This document shows, one piece after another, positions 10,958-22,180 of a stretch of DNA of 64,000 bases. The stretch comes from Sphagnum compactum. Taxonomy: Eukaryota > Bryophyta > Sphagnopsida > Sphagnales. The DNA is taken from the NCBI GenBank assembly GCA_965153455.1, contig OZ234496.1, positions 248,001 through 312,000 on the forward strand. Direction: 5' to 3'. The notes under the pieces were generated by a model. The model was not told the DNA's origin and did not search any database. It was given only the letters and a program-made list of their open reading frames with translations. The position numbers and the translations under genes were made by a program. The number at the start of each line of letters is the position of its first letter. Position 1 is the stretch's first letter.

Positions 10958-13031
10958 CTGTCAAAGTTCACCAAAAATATAAAATGTATTCAAATAATGG
11001 ATAAATAAAAACTGTAAAAACCTTCTGGCATGCAATTTAAGTGAAATGATGTATTGTTTGTACTCAAATTACATGAACATACATAATTCCAAAAATTAAA
11101 ACCAATGTTATTTACCTGCATACAAATTTTCAAACATTCCAATAGTTTGGAATAGCTTAAATGGTCCTTTGATGGCGGCTTGCAAATTGTCAAGTGATTA
11201 GCATCTTCGACTTTGTAATTGTTATTGTTTGATAATCGAGTAGCTGAAGCCCATGGCACTAAAATTCCCTATACATGTGCAAGAGTTATTTTAGTTAAAA
11301 CTCTTTGATATGATTGGATTTATCCTAATATTCAAGTTGTCAAATGTAATGTAATAACCAAATGATGATTGGAACAATAACTTAAAGTTTATGTTCAAAC
11401 TATATACAAAGATGTTTCTTTCAGTTGAAATTTTATTCACGATAAATTTGCAATTTCTACTCTGAATAATGCTACAATGGATTTGTGAACAAAGAAGGGA
11501 AAATTTGAAACTAGTTTCATAGCTAATGCTAGTAGTTTCAAAAGTTAAACCAACATAAGTTTTCAACTATGGAACCTAGTTGGATAGTCAATGTGTTTAC
11601 ATGAAAATCTTACCCATTTGTCGTCAATATGTAATCCTTCAGCAAATGCATAGATGTTGATGTCTTTGCAAGTAGAGTTTGTAAAGTCTATGGAAAGTTG
11701 CTCCATTTTTCGGTTGAAAGATTCCATATTTCCCAAAAGACCTAATTGGGTTGGATCCTTGGTGATTTGTTGATGGGGCCACTTGAAATAGTTGGATAGA
11801 TGTTGGGTACCACCGGCATGTGGTACACTATAAAACACCACGCCTTTAAAATTTTTCAAAAAATTTTCACAACACTTTTGTACTTTAACATCCAAATTAT
11901 TTGTTTGTTGTTGATACACATGTTTATGCATTTCAACCACCAAGCTTTTGAGGACAAGACCTCCGAAACTATAAGCAACCATTGCAATTGGTCCGTCCCA
12001 AAGAGTTTCATACCTACAAAATATTTCAAAATGCATCAACAACATTTTTAATGGTAATGTACATGTACAAATAACTGCAACATCATATATTGTATTTAGT
12101 GCAATTTGTAAATTGACACAACAACCTAAGCCATAAGTTCAGAACATATTTGTTTGCAAGTTTTTTTTCATTTTTTAGTTTTAAAAAAAAGTTTATGTAA
12201 AATGTTCGAATCACATGTTGGTAAATATGTTATTATGCAAAAGTATGTAGGCATTTACTTCCAAGTGTGAATGTATAGATAAATTTTTATGTGTTACATG
12301 GAGAATTTATACAAATAATAGAACACAAGAAATTGGAAGTAATATATATTTGTTTTGATATTAATATAGGTACAAAGTCGATTCAAATTCAATAAATCAT
12401 ATAGGTAATTGAATTTAGCTCGCATGCCAAAGATGAAACTTCAAAAAACTCCCATCACAAATTGTCACTACAACCAAATTGAATTCCCACAACGTGATAA
12501 TGTGAACATAAACTTTGTTAATAATTCATCTCAACATGAGAATGAATACCAAAGCCATATTTCATGTTCTTTTCAAGGGATTTGAAAGTTCCAAAGTGTT
12601 TAAGATTTAGTGTGTCCCATAATAATGCTCCACATCTACAATTTATTCAAAGATGTCAAAACACAATCAAATATTTTTAGTTGAAACACACAATGAAAAA
12701 TAAGATGCCCATAAATAAGGAAATTGTCACACCTTGAATCTGTAACCAAGCTTTGAATGAGGTTTCGACCAATTTCAGTTACATCATTGTGAACACTTGC
12801 CGCAACATCGGAATCATACGATAGTGACAAAATTTTGACATTGTCATTCAAGTCTTTTGGGATCCACATTTTTGGCCAACATATGCATTCTTCTTTACCA
12901 TCGATGGGGCGTGTTGTCCATGTTTGTTCCCAAGCGTCATCAATCCCATAAGTGATCCCATGGAAAAAAATTATGGTCAAATTTGGGGGTTTTGAAGTGC
13001 AATGAGGATTTAAATCATACACTACATATTT
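8924..13031 (-). CDS. Alpha/beta-hydrolase (SERAC1-like) fused to LRRs, no NB-ARC
   Basis: Four exons join in phase: 13031-12733, 12013-11614, 11268-11116 and 10957-8924 (962 codons with stop), all with GT-AG introns. The N-terminal part is a SERAC1-like hydrolase: an FFHGI oxyanion-type segment, the nucleophile elbow AYSFGG (Ala for the first Gly of GxSxG), VPHAGG, and a candidate catalytic His in EDANHLTICKP. After a linker of about 40 residues come about 26 LRRs of 24 residues. Bryophyte hydrolase-NBS-LRR immune receptors have a related layout, but here no P-loop, RNBS or MHD motif lies between hydrolase and LRR. The 5' end is incomplete; a possible first exon is listed separately. A role in pathogen sensing is inferred from the family, not shown. 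Alternatives are a truncated relic or a distinct two-domain class. Confidence 0.75.
8930..10850 (-). repeat. 72-bp LRR units in a 216-bp higher-order repeat
   Basis: Units of 72 bp (24 codons) form trimers of 216 bp. Landmarks such as 'gatttcgagtgcactcaattgg' recur near 9012, 9228, 9444, 9660, 9876, 10092, 10308 and 10524, exactly 216 bp apart. Each trimer differs from the next at only a few positions, so homogenisation by unequal exchange or gene conversion has acted on trimers, not on single LRRs. Confidence 0.9.
11116..11268 (-). CDS. Hydrolase exon C (histidine segment)
   Basis: The 153-nt exon has acceptor CATGTATAG before GGAATTTTAGTG and donor TATGCAG|GTAAAT, both phase 0. It encodes GILVPWASATRL, then KVEDANHLTICKPPSKDH, which carries the likely catalytic His, and ends in LLECLKICMQ. 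This block closes the hydrolase domain in the family. Confidence 0.75.
11614..12013 (-). CDS. Hydrolase exon B (nucleophile serine)
   Basis: The acceptor is ATTTTGTAG before GTATGAAACTC and the donor is AAATGG|GTAAGA (400 nt). The exon encodes AMVAYSFGGLVLKSLV, with the probable catalytic Ser in AYSFGG, then NFKGVVFYSVPHAGG and FAEGLHIDDKW. Phases on both sides agree with the neighbouring exons. Confidence 0.75.
12733..13031 (-). CDS. Hydrolase exon A (FFHGI segment)
   Basis: The acceptor is TCTTTTGCAG before AAATATGTAGTG (KYVVYDLNP). The donor is TCAAG|GTGTGA. The exon is 299 nt, begins in phase 0 and leaves two bases (AG) that join with G of the next exon to make Arg (SRYETLW). It encodes the first beta strands, with NLTIIFFHGI, AWEQTWTTRP and VKILSLSYDSD, in the order usual for plant SERAC1-like hydrolases. 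Confidence 0.75.
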
Positions 13032-13872
13032 CTGCAAAAGAGAAAAAGAAAGGTCAACAAGATTCATGAAATAAGTCTTAAAAATAATTTGATCATACAT
13101 AAAATCAAAGAAATGCAAGATTCCTGAAGTGCACAATCATAGTATTTGACAAAATACATATAGCTAATTGAAAATATAAAGTAGGAAAAAAAAATCTATA
13201 AATTAAACAATTCCATATTCATGTTACAACATCATTGAAATTGAAATTTTGATTCCATTCCCATATACGCAATTTTTTGAGGCTGGTGAATTTTCTTTCA
13301 AAACGTGAAGTGAATCACAAAAGAAGATCATTTACATGCAAAGTAAGTTTCAAAATATAATTCATCAATTGATTGTCATCACATAGTGGTATGATGGAAT
13401 ATTAGTGAATAAATTTAAGGAGTTATGCTAAAAATTGAAATCTTCAAATTTTGGTTCTTTAATGAAAACCACACAACTAATCTAATTCATTTTCATTTCA
13501 TTATTTTTTTAACAAATTCTAGCCACCAAGGGTTGCAATTCCTAAGGAATTGAAACACAATCACAAATATAATGTCCAAGAGAATTCTTTAATAATTGTG
13601 TTGTTGAATTTAAACCACTTTGGAGTTACTCACAATCTACATGCAAGTTGCGATCCTTACAAATTCCAATTGACATAGTCAATGCCAATTGACAAATTTT
13701 CCTCTCACCAATTTTACTTGTTCTAGCAAAATGAGTCCCAAATGTAAGAGTTTGGTTTGATATCACTTCATTTCATATCGGTTGATTTAAATGATGCAAT
13801 GAAAAAGCAAGCAAAGTTATTGGTATTCAACAAGGAAACTCACAAACTAATATCAAATTTCAACATGTAAGT
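13032..13872. other. Intron or intergenic sequence upstream of the hydrolase exons
   Basis: AT-rich with no recognisable coding. If the proposed first exon is right, this is intron 1 (about 840 nt). Confidence 0.4.
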
Positions 13873-14103
13873 TCAGAAAACCCAGGAAAAAGAGTTGTGC
13901 AAAACATGTTCAATCATAAAATCAAGAGGACGCACCACATGGGTGCCTTGTCTAGAGCTTGAAGGAGCATTTTCACCCAAGACCGGAGGTGTGTTGATCA
14001 CATCATGGATCCGCATAACATCTTTTTCTATTTTTGGTGGCCCTTGTGAAACATCAACACCTTTTCTCTTAGAGCCAGAGAATGAATTTCCCATACCTTC
14101 CAC
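13873..14103 (-). CDS. Possible N-terminal exon of the hydrolase-LRR gene
   Basis: A minus-strand frame begins MEGMGNSFSGSKRKGVDV and runs for 76 codons through PPKIEKDVMRIHDVINTP and ENAPSSSRQGTH. If translation began at the second Met (14094), MGNSFSGS would be a plausible N-myristoylation signal. Its position upstream of the hydrolase exons on the same strand fits a first exon. No strong donor is visible: candidates are TCCTGG|GTTTTC and CCAT|GTGGTG, both phase 0. A plus-strand frame overlaps it, so the call is uncertain. Confidence 0.35.
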   Translation of the reverse strand: MEGMGNSFSGSKRKGVDVSQGPPKIEKDVMRIHDVINTPPVLGENAPSSSRQGTHVVRPLDFMIEHVLHNSFSWVF

Positions 14104-14340
14104 TACTCAAAGTCCATTCATTAACTCCTCTCCTATATGTTTTCTCTTCCCTTTTTGCTCTCCTTAAACCTGCTAGAAGTCCTTTGCCCTCTCAAAAGCA
14201 TACATGTTATAAAGTTCTCCATCACCAACACACATTCGCAGAACCTGATCTTTCTGCTAGCTCTCTGGACATATTGAAGCCTTTCCTCTTCATGATCTCC
14301 CTGAAATTCTCACTCTCTCTTACTCCTTTCCTCCCCTCTC

Positions 14341-14629
14341 GTCATAAACTCTTCTTTTCACAGAGCTTTCTTATTTGTTTTCTCCTCCCTTAGAACTTCT
14401 TAGAAGGACTGTGCCACCACGGACAGTAGGTACACCGTCATAAACTCTTCTTTTCACAGATCTTTCTTATTTGTTTTCTCCTCCCCTAGATCTTTCTAGA
14501 AGCTCTGTGCCACCACTGACGGTAGGTACACACCATCATAGACTCTTCTTTTCACAAATCTTTCTTATTTGTTTTCTCCTCCCCTAGAACTGCCTAGAAG
14601 GACTATGCCACCATTAACGCTAGGTACAG
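14341..14629. repeat. ~97-bp tandem repeat, 3 copies
   Basis: Copies start at about 14341, 14437 and 14535, each with CATAAACTCTTCTTTTCACA, then TTTCTTATTTGTTTTCTCCT, 'ctagaaggactgtgccacca' and GGTAGGTAC-like ends. Confidence 0.85.
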
Positions 14630-15446
14630 GTTTACCGATTCCGTGCGCACTACCATACATTCATCTCTATCTTGGACACAAGTAGTTGATTTCCATCACA
14701 TAATTGTGGATAGAGTTGGCAATGTAGGGTTGATGGGTGAACACGTTTGATGAGTTTCGTCCAGGCTCCATTATTGTGACGATTCTTGTTTTAGATTCAG
14801 ATGTTTCCTGTTTGCTGATTGCACCCAGTGTCCGTGTTGAGCGCTGTGGCAGAGATCATGTTGGGCAAGTCATCTTTACTCGGTGACATGGGTGACTATC
14901 ATGATTACAGTAGCTTGATTGAGCCTTTGAGGGAGAAGGAAGCTACAGGGATGCTCATAGCAAATAAATCCAGACTGGAAAAAAGTATATTATAGAGAGT
15001 TAGATATGTTATTGATAGATTGTGTGTGTGGCTGTGGTAAACCCAGCACCTACACTGGTAGCCTACCATGTGTAAGGTAATAGTCTTTTGCCGCAAATGA
15101 TGCGGAAAACAAGGAACCTGAGCAAAATTGAGTTGCTGTACAAAAAATGTTGGAAGCAGGGACTAAGAGAAAGCGTGGAAATTTTGGAACTTTACCACCC
15201 ACAGATAATGCTTGGTCCCACGCCCTTGTACTACTACATGTGTGGGTTGGGCATGGGACATGGGTTTGAAATGTGTGAATCCACCCACCTCGTATATTAT
15301 GCTACCAGCTTTAAAAAGCCTATTCCTTTTTCTTTCAACTTTGGCTTAGGGAATTTTGAATTAGTCAAATAAGCCCCCGGATCTGAAATGTTTGAGAAGT
15401 CAGGCAGTTATTTATTTAAAATAAAATGTGCCCCCACCACGGAACA
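14630..15446. other. Intergenic DNA, no gene seen
   Basis: A plus-strand frame at 15088-15372 (94 codons) shows no family resemblance and no splice context that I can recognise. Confidence 0.4.
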
Positions 15447-17255
15447 GGCGGGGGTGTTCTTTGCAAGGGGTGTTAGGCCAGGCCAAAAATGGTGACCAAG
15501 TCTTTTGGGAAGAGAAATTTCATGCAGCCAATGGGAAGGCCCAAGCATGCATTCAAGGTTTTTCCTTTTATGTTTTGGAGGGGGGGGGGGGGGGGGGGGG
15601 AGGAGAGAGAGAGAGAGAGAGAGAGATTTTTTGGTCATTTTTCCTGGCTTCCCAATGTATGTTCCCTTCAGGTTCCCATGATGTTCCCCAATTTTTAAAT
15701 GTTTTCCCAACATGTGTTCCATAGCACCTCACTTTTATCCCAATATGCCTTGGAAAAATGGTGTCCTCCTTTCACCTATATAGGTGGGCCAAAAGGGAGG
15801 AACTATATACTTGAAAATGGAGCCTTTTGTTTTGGGGAGTCTTCATAGTTTCAGTTTTTTGGAGTGATGGGCCAATCAAAATTGGCTCATTGCAAAAAAA
15901 TAAAAATAGAAATTAAATTGGGCCGCACCTCATCTAATTAATAGGAGAGGTGAATAGGTAGGGTGTTCTTTGCGATGGGTATTGGTTGAGGGCAAAAATG
16001 GTGACAAAGTCTACTAGAAATTTTTTTTCATGCAACCAATGGGAAGGCCCAAGCATGCATTCATGGTGCCTTGGTTCTTTTCCTTTTAAGTTTTGAGGGG
16101 TGATTGGGAGGGGCGGGGGGGGGGGAGGGGGGGGGATTTTTTTTCATTTTTCCTTGGTTCCCAATGTGTTCCTGCTATGTTCCCTTTAAGTTCTCAATGG
16201 GTTCCCACATGTTGTCCATATCACCTCACTCATATCCCATATGCTTTGGCACATGTAGTCCTCCTTTCACCTACATAGGTGGGCCAAAGGGGAGGAACTA
16301 TATACTTCAAAATAGAACCTTCTGTTTTGGGGATTCTCCATAGTTTCATTTTTATTTTTTTTTGAGTGATGGGCCAATCAAGTTGGCACGTTGCCAAAAA
16401 AAAAACAGAACTTGGGAGGCACCTCATCTAATTAATAGGAGAGATGACCATGCTCACAAATTTCTTTCCCCTGCCATTAGCCTAGGCCAAAAATGGTGAC
16501 TAACAGTTTTGGAAATAGAAATTGCATGCAGCCAATGGGAAGGTGCAGCCTCCACTCAGGGGCCCCAACCTTTTAATTTGGGTTTAGGGGGGAGGAGGGG
16601 AGAGGTTTTTTTTTTCCTTTTTGGAGTTTCTGATGTGTTCTTACCATGTTCCCAAGTTGTTTCCAAGTTCTCAATGTGTTCCCTCAGGGTGTTCCCAATA
16701 ACACCAGATTTCAAACCCATATGTTTTGCCCAAAATCCTCCACTTTTCACCGATATAAATTGGGTGTTCTTTGGAAGGGGTGTTACCCCAGATGAAAAAG
16801 TGTGACAAACTGTTTTGCGAAGAGGAATTTCATCCAGCCAATGGGAAGTTCCAGTGTGCCTTGCTTTTATTCCTTTCAAGTTTGGGGGGCGAGAATTTTT
16901 TTATCCATTTTTCCTTGTTTCCCAATGTGTTCTCACGGTGTTCTCTCTATGTTCCTACTGGATTCCCAATATGTTCCCCAAGTTCACAATGTGTTGTCCT
17001 CAACATGTTCTCCATATAAGCACCTCACATTTATCCCATATGCTTTGGCAAATGTTGTTCACCTTTCACCTATATATAAATAGGCCGAAGTGGAGGATCT
17101 AAATACATCAAAACAGAACCTTCTATTTTGAGGAGCCTCCATAGTTTCATTTTTTTGGGAGCAATGGGCCAATCATATTGGCTTGTCGGCCCCCACCGCC
17201 CTCCCCCCCCCCCAAAAGGAACTTGTAAGGTACCTTGTGACTGTATTAACACTTC
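15447..17255. repeat. Cluster of four ~500-bp dispersed repeat units (A-D)
   Basis: Each unit begins with 'gggtgttctttgcaagggg' and 'aggccaaaaatggtgac'. It continues with 'atgcagccaatgggaagg', a G-run after 'aagttttgggg', a series of 'ttcccaatgtgttccc' words, 'cacctcacttttatcccata', 'ctcctttcacctatataggt' and 'gatgggccaatcaaattggc', and ends 'cacctcatctaattaatagg'. Approximate limits are A 15447-15957, B 15958-16450, C 16460-16756 (a variant lacking the end) and D 16762-17255. No protein is conserved between copies. Confidence 0.8.
15580..15630. repeat. Poly-G run and (GA)n microsatellite
   Basis: About 20 G residues are followed by (GA)11-12 within unit A of the dispersed repeat. Confidence 0.95.
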
Positions 17256-17379
17256 TCCTATTCACCTGGACACAGTGAACCAGCACCCACCAACGCACCA
17301 TCCACTGGATGCCCATTATAACTCAGTTGTAGATGAACCTGAACTGGGTTAATATTCGGTTTCACCTTGGTAACCAATT

Positions 17380-17530
17380 CTATAATAAGTAGGTCTCATA
17401 TACAGGTAGATAGGTAGGAAAATAGGTAACTTACTAGGTATATAGATGGTTTACTCATAAGTAAGGGCTAATTTTACTACCTACCTACCTACTAACAGTA
17501 GTAGGTTTAGTAGGTAGGTAGTAAAAAAAA
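17380..17530. repeat. TAGG-rich tract with a 17-bp perfect hairpin
   Basis: TTTACTACCTACCTAC (17473-17488) is the exact reverse complement of GTAGGTAGGTAGTAAA (17510-17525), with a 21-nt loop. One further T-A pair extends the stem. Upstream are TAGG/TAGA-type repeats. Confidence 0.85.
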
Positions 17531-17884
17531 GCCTTGACCGAACCACCATGATTAGCTAGGGAACTGTTAGGGACCCACTGCACAGCGCATTACTGACGCC
17601 GTCCATATTAAAAATTAATGAGTCAGTGACCCGGTCAAAAGTTAGTGACCGGTGTTTGAGGGAGGACGAGGCCTACGGCGCCTGCAAGAAATTTTGGACG
17701 TTAGTGAAGCCACCTTACTCCTGCCAATTTGAGATCTTGAGACCTGGATTTGTTCTTCTCTCTTTCTCTCTCTCTCTTGCTGAGTCTCTTTCTCTCTTCC
17801 ACCCAATCTGTTGCATTCTCATGTGTAGCCTCTCTCTCAACTTGAAATCTATTTGGTGTTCATGAATTTTATTTTGACTAGTGG
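17531..17884. other. Unassigned, CT-rich toward the 3' end
   Basis: An open plus frame (17626-17865) ends in a CTCTCT-rich low-complexity part and has no recognisable domain. Confidence 0.35.
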
Positions 17885-18325
17885 GAACTAATTCGAGGGT
17901 TAATCCTTTTGGGATATAAGTTAAATCTGGGGTTAATTCTTTTTGAGAAGTAGAATTACTTTGAGGGCTAATCCTTCTGGGAAATAAGATTAATCTGGGA
18001 TTAATTCATCTTGAGAAATAAGATTGATTACTTTGAGGGTTAATCCTTTAGGGAAATAAGATTAATGTGGGGTTAATGTTTTTTGGGGAAATAAGATTAC
18101 TTTGAAGGTAAATCTTTTTGGGGAATAAGAGGAGTTTCAGGGTTGACCTTTTTGGAAATAAGGCTATTCTGGGGGGTTTGTTCTTTTGGGATTCATTTTA
18201 CATGGAGTAAATATATGATTGGCTAATATATGACTAATTTGAGTTTTAAAAAATAAAAATGGGGACCATTTTGAGGATTGATCCTTTTGGGAAATAAGAG
18301 TAATTTTGGTCAACTAAATACAATT
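17885..18325. repeat. Degenerate ~70-bp tandem repeat
   Basis: 'gagggttaatccttttggg' recurs at about 17895, 17963 and 18035, and then in more diverged form. Between copies lie 'aaataagattaatctgggg' and 'ttaattctttttgag'. Confidence 0.75.
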
Positions 18326-19409
18326 ATTTTGTGGGCTCAACTGATTTAGAAGTCACTATGTGTAGGGTGAAGCCCTAGGGTCGGGACATTTTCAAAATAA
18401 GGGACCTAAGATGAGGCCATAATGAAAAAATAAAATATTTGATGAAATAACTCAAGGTTATGGTCTTGTGATATCTGGAGTAGAATCTAGATTTCAAAAT
18501 TTGAAATCTAGGTAGTATGTCATCATCCTACCCAAGTAGAATATCATAATCTTACCTAGATCTGGATATCAAGTAGGTATGGGGTAAAGGAAAAGGTTTG
18601 GGTAAGGTATAGGGTAGTTGATAGGGCTAGAAAGTGAATGTTTAAAGGGGTACGCAGATTAAGTATCCTGAGTTTTTGAAAGCTTTTAATTAGGTTTGAA
18701 AAAAGTTAATCCAGATTATGAAAACTAACTTGAATATATGATAGATATTGTTTGATTATATATTTGACATCCTCAAAAACTGGTGAAATGTTTTTGTAAT
18801 GTATTTGATATCCTTTTTGGATATTTGAAATGGGTTTTCTTATGAAAATACTAAAGAAATAGTTCAATTCTCAAAACCTGTTTTGAAAACTAGATCCAAT
18901 GAATATTCTTAATATGTGATACTTGCCCAACATGGTGTGAACTCAACATATAGACATTGTTTTGCAAGGTAAATAGTGTGACATGCACGATTGGTCCAAG
19001 TGTGAACCCATTATATAAATATAGGGTGAACTCAACATATGAACATTATTATGCAATGTATATATTCAATTTTTGAAGATCCAAATATGAAAGGAAATCT
19101 TACTTGAATTGCATGGCAAACATGTTTTCTGTAAGTGTGAGCACCTTATTGAATTGATTTTTTTTTTTTCAAAACCTTTTTTTCTAATTTATTTGAAACT
19201 TCAGTGACAAAGATCATTCAAAATTCAATATCTCATGCACCTTAGGTCTAGCATTTATGAAAAAAATTCCATTAAATCTTAGTCATTCAAGATTTTTCCA
19301 ATAGTACCAAGAATGCACCTAGATTCCACTACTTTGTTAATTTTTATTTATTTCAATTGTCATTGAAAAAATGTTTGATATTCAATAACTTGTGTAGCAT
19401 GGTTCCTAA
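18326..19409. other. AT-rich intergenic DNA, no gene seen
   Basis: No supported feature. Confidence 0.45.
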
Positions 19410-19498
19410 CACTAGAAGAAAAATTGTCATAAATGTAACCTATTTTTGCAATTAAAAATTGTCAATATAGTTGCAAATGACAATTTTTCCTTTTAGTG
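19410..19498. mobile_element. 89-bp CACTA-ended MITE
   Basis: The left end CACTAGAAGAAAAATTGTCA and the right end, read inward CACTAAAAGGAAAAATTGTCA, are nearly identical inverted repeats of about 21 bp. Flanks TAA and AAA match at two of three positions. No coding capacity. Confidence 0.6.
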
Positions 19499-19499
19499 A

Positions 19500-21035
19500 A
19501 ATGTTAGTAAACCAATGTGTGCACTCCTATGCATTGAAAGCTTTTCAAGAATAAAAAGTGTGTAATTGGAAACCTTATAGTTTTGAAATATCTTAATGTG
19601 ACAAACTTTGAAAAGCTAATTTTTGTCATATTTTGAAATTTGTTCAATTTTAATGATAAAATTTACTTACATTCAATATCTCCTGGATCATATGTTGTCT
19701 TGAGTGTGAACCCATTACAAAATAAAATGAACTCAACATATGACCATTGTTTTGAAAGGTGTATGTATGAATTTAAATACATTTGTAACTTATGGAACCT
19801 CTGAAAATTATTATTGACATTGTAAAAAAAGATAGAAGATGAAAATATTGTTATAGAACAAACACAATTAATTGATGAAATCAAATGGTTTGTATGTTTT
19901 TTAATTTGATAATTTTTGTTGTTCATGCAAATATGACCTACCACCTATTAGAATAATAAAAACAATTCATTTGGTTTCTTTCATAATTTATTGTACATGG
20001 ATGTCATATTTATATTTCTTTATTTGAACCATTGTCACATTTTTGCATCTTTGACACTTTAATATGTAAATTGATATGATATTCCAATATAATTACAAAA
20101 TTAAACTAAATTATTGAAACTAGTGGAAATGGAAATGGAAATATTATTAACCACACAATAAATTAATCATTTAAACAAAGAATGATCACAAATATTATTA
20201 AATTACATAACCTTGGATCAATCTAAAGTTTTTTTTTCCCTTGATCAAAAGATTCTAGTTATCATAATAATTCCTTGTGATATACTGTAATTGCAAAGGA
20301 AAAAACCTCTTCTTAGATGGTGATTTAAGAGATTATGATATTTGTAGTATAAAATAAAAATAAAATAAAATACTTAGAAAAGAGGAAACATGTTAATTTG
20401 TAGACCAAAAATTTAAGACCCTTGGAATGTGATTATTTAAAGAAATCATTATGACAATTTCCTAGTTGTAAAGGGAAAGGGTAATTGGAAAAAAAATTCC
20501 CCTTTTTTCTCATTTTTTTTCCCCTTTTTTTTCCTTCACCATTTGAAGAATAATTAACATGTTAGACCGAGTAGTTGGTATGGTACTAACATTAGTGAAT
20601 TAGATTTGTGTCCAAAGATTCTCGACAATGGTTAATACTCTAATAGTTACAAAGTCCCCGTGTAAAAGAAAATTTATAAAAAAACAACTTCATAAGAAGA
20701 ATTTTTCGAAAAAAATTTGATATGCTATAACAAGTAGACTGAATTGTTAAAGGGAAGAAAATCTGGATGGCACACCCCCAAACTCTTTGAAAGACTCTAA
20801 TGCAACTCCTAAAGTGAAAACAATGGAAGAAGAAAAAGTTGAATTGGACCCGTAAATTGGAATTGTTTGGTCCATACTAATAAAATCGTTCCCAAAAAGA
20901 AAAGAAAAGGGGGAAAAAAAAAAGAGACGGTTATGAAAACAACAGCAAAATATTTCTCCACCCAAAAAAAAAAAAGATATTGAAAATAAACAACGAAATA
21001 TTTTTTCTACAATTTAATCGAGTTAAAAATTTTAA
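19500..21035. other. AT-rich intergenic DNA, no gene seen
   Basis: Includes A-rich and T-rich runs near 20480-20530 and 20910-20975. No supported gene. Confidence 0.45.
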
Positions 21036-21640
21036 TTAAGAAAATGCCGGCGAGTTTGAAGGGGGGCATCAATCGGCTGCTTATTTTCTCCAACAGTCAA
21101 ATCTCCAACAACAGTCGATCTGAACCATCTGATGTAACACGGTTTCCCTTTTCACGCCGTTCGATCTGAAGACCTAAACCCACCTCCCCGTTTTTTTGTC
21201 ATCAAGGTACGCCATCGGTCAGATCCATAAACATCAGTCGATCTGAACCGTCCGATGTAACAAGGTTTCCCTTTTCATGCCATTCGATCTGAAGACCTAA
21301 ACCCACCTCCCCGCTTTTTTGTCATCAAGGTACGCCACCGGTCAGATCCATAAACATCAGTCGATCTGAACCGTCCGATGAAACAAGATTTCCTTTTTGT
21401 GCCGTTCGATTTGAAGACCTAAACTTACCTGCCTACAGCGCTGAGCTCGTTCCAGGACCTCGTTTTTGTCACAGCCAGATTGTCTGTGCGGGGAGACGGA
21501 GGATCCAGCGAGTGTGTGTCTCTCTGCCACCACGACCCGCACCTAGCGTTGGAACATTTCAGGCTAGGTGCGACTCATTTCGGGACCTCGACAAACGGAT
21601 AGACGGACAGACGGACAAATGAATTAATATATAAGATTCT
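21036..21640 (+). repeat. Retroposon-like segment with three 123-bp tandem units
   Basis: 'cagtcgatctgaaccgtccg' begins units near 21112, 21235 and 21358. The segment ends in GACGGACAGACGGACA followed by AATTAATATATAAGA. A similar end (GACAGACGGACACACGC, then AATTATATATAAGATATATG) occurs at 58570-58625. Shared tails of this kind suggest a LINE- or SINE-like retroposon 3' end, but no reverse transcriptase is present. Confidence 0.45.
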
Positions 21641-22180
21641 TTGTGACATGCCATGAAGGCTACATCCAAATGACATTTTTATTGGGATTTCCAAATCAAA
21701 AGTCTTGCAATTCCTGCAATGAAGACCTTGCCACTTTGGACACCTATAACTTTTTGTGCATACCTCTAATTGAGGTGAGGTCCATAACAAAATCATAGAC
21801 CTTGTTAAAAGCTTTCCAACAACATGTGACAAACCTCCTTCACACATGTAAATCATGGTGATTATCGACATTTAGTGATCAGGAGTCAAATTGACACATT
21901 GATTCCCAACCCTTTTTAAAGTCATAATTTGTGTTGTAAGTATTCAAATGCATCATGTGACTCCATTTTAGACATCTAAGTTTTAAAAAAAATTCAATGG
22001 TATAATGAAGTCCTCAATCCAATGAATTTTGACTCCTCAAAAGGTTCATCGAAAATTTGGGAGTCTATCAAGATTTCAACTTTCAAAATGGGAGTTTATT
22101 TGAGAGTGTGTGAGTTCATTCCCTCACATTTTCTTGTACTCCTAAGAATGTGAATGTGACTTTCGAGTTACATTGTTGAT
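21641..22180. repeat. Dispersed repeat copy (second of three)
   Basis: Shares with 49226-49520, in order: 'tttagtgatc.ggagtcaaattg', 'gattccc..ccctttt', 'caaatgcatcatgtgactcc', 'ccaatgaattttgactcctc' and 'aaaatttgggagtc', ending in a 'gggagt..gtgtg' block. It may belong to an LTR retrotransposon, but no coding or paired LTRs were seen. Confidence 0.5.

Noticed and set aside
13895-14167. Plus-strand 90-codon frame opposite the proposed first exon
   Set aside because: No family resemblance, and the minus strand agrees with the neighbouring hydrolase exons. Kept only as a reason for low confidence.
15408-17252. Many overlapping 60-110-codon frames on both strands
   Set aside because: They fall inside repeat units A-D, are not conserved in frame between copies, and include poly-G and (GA)n translation.
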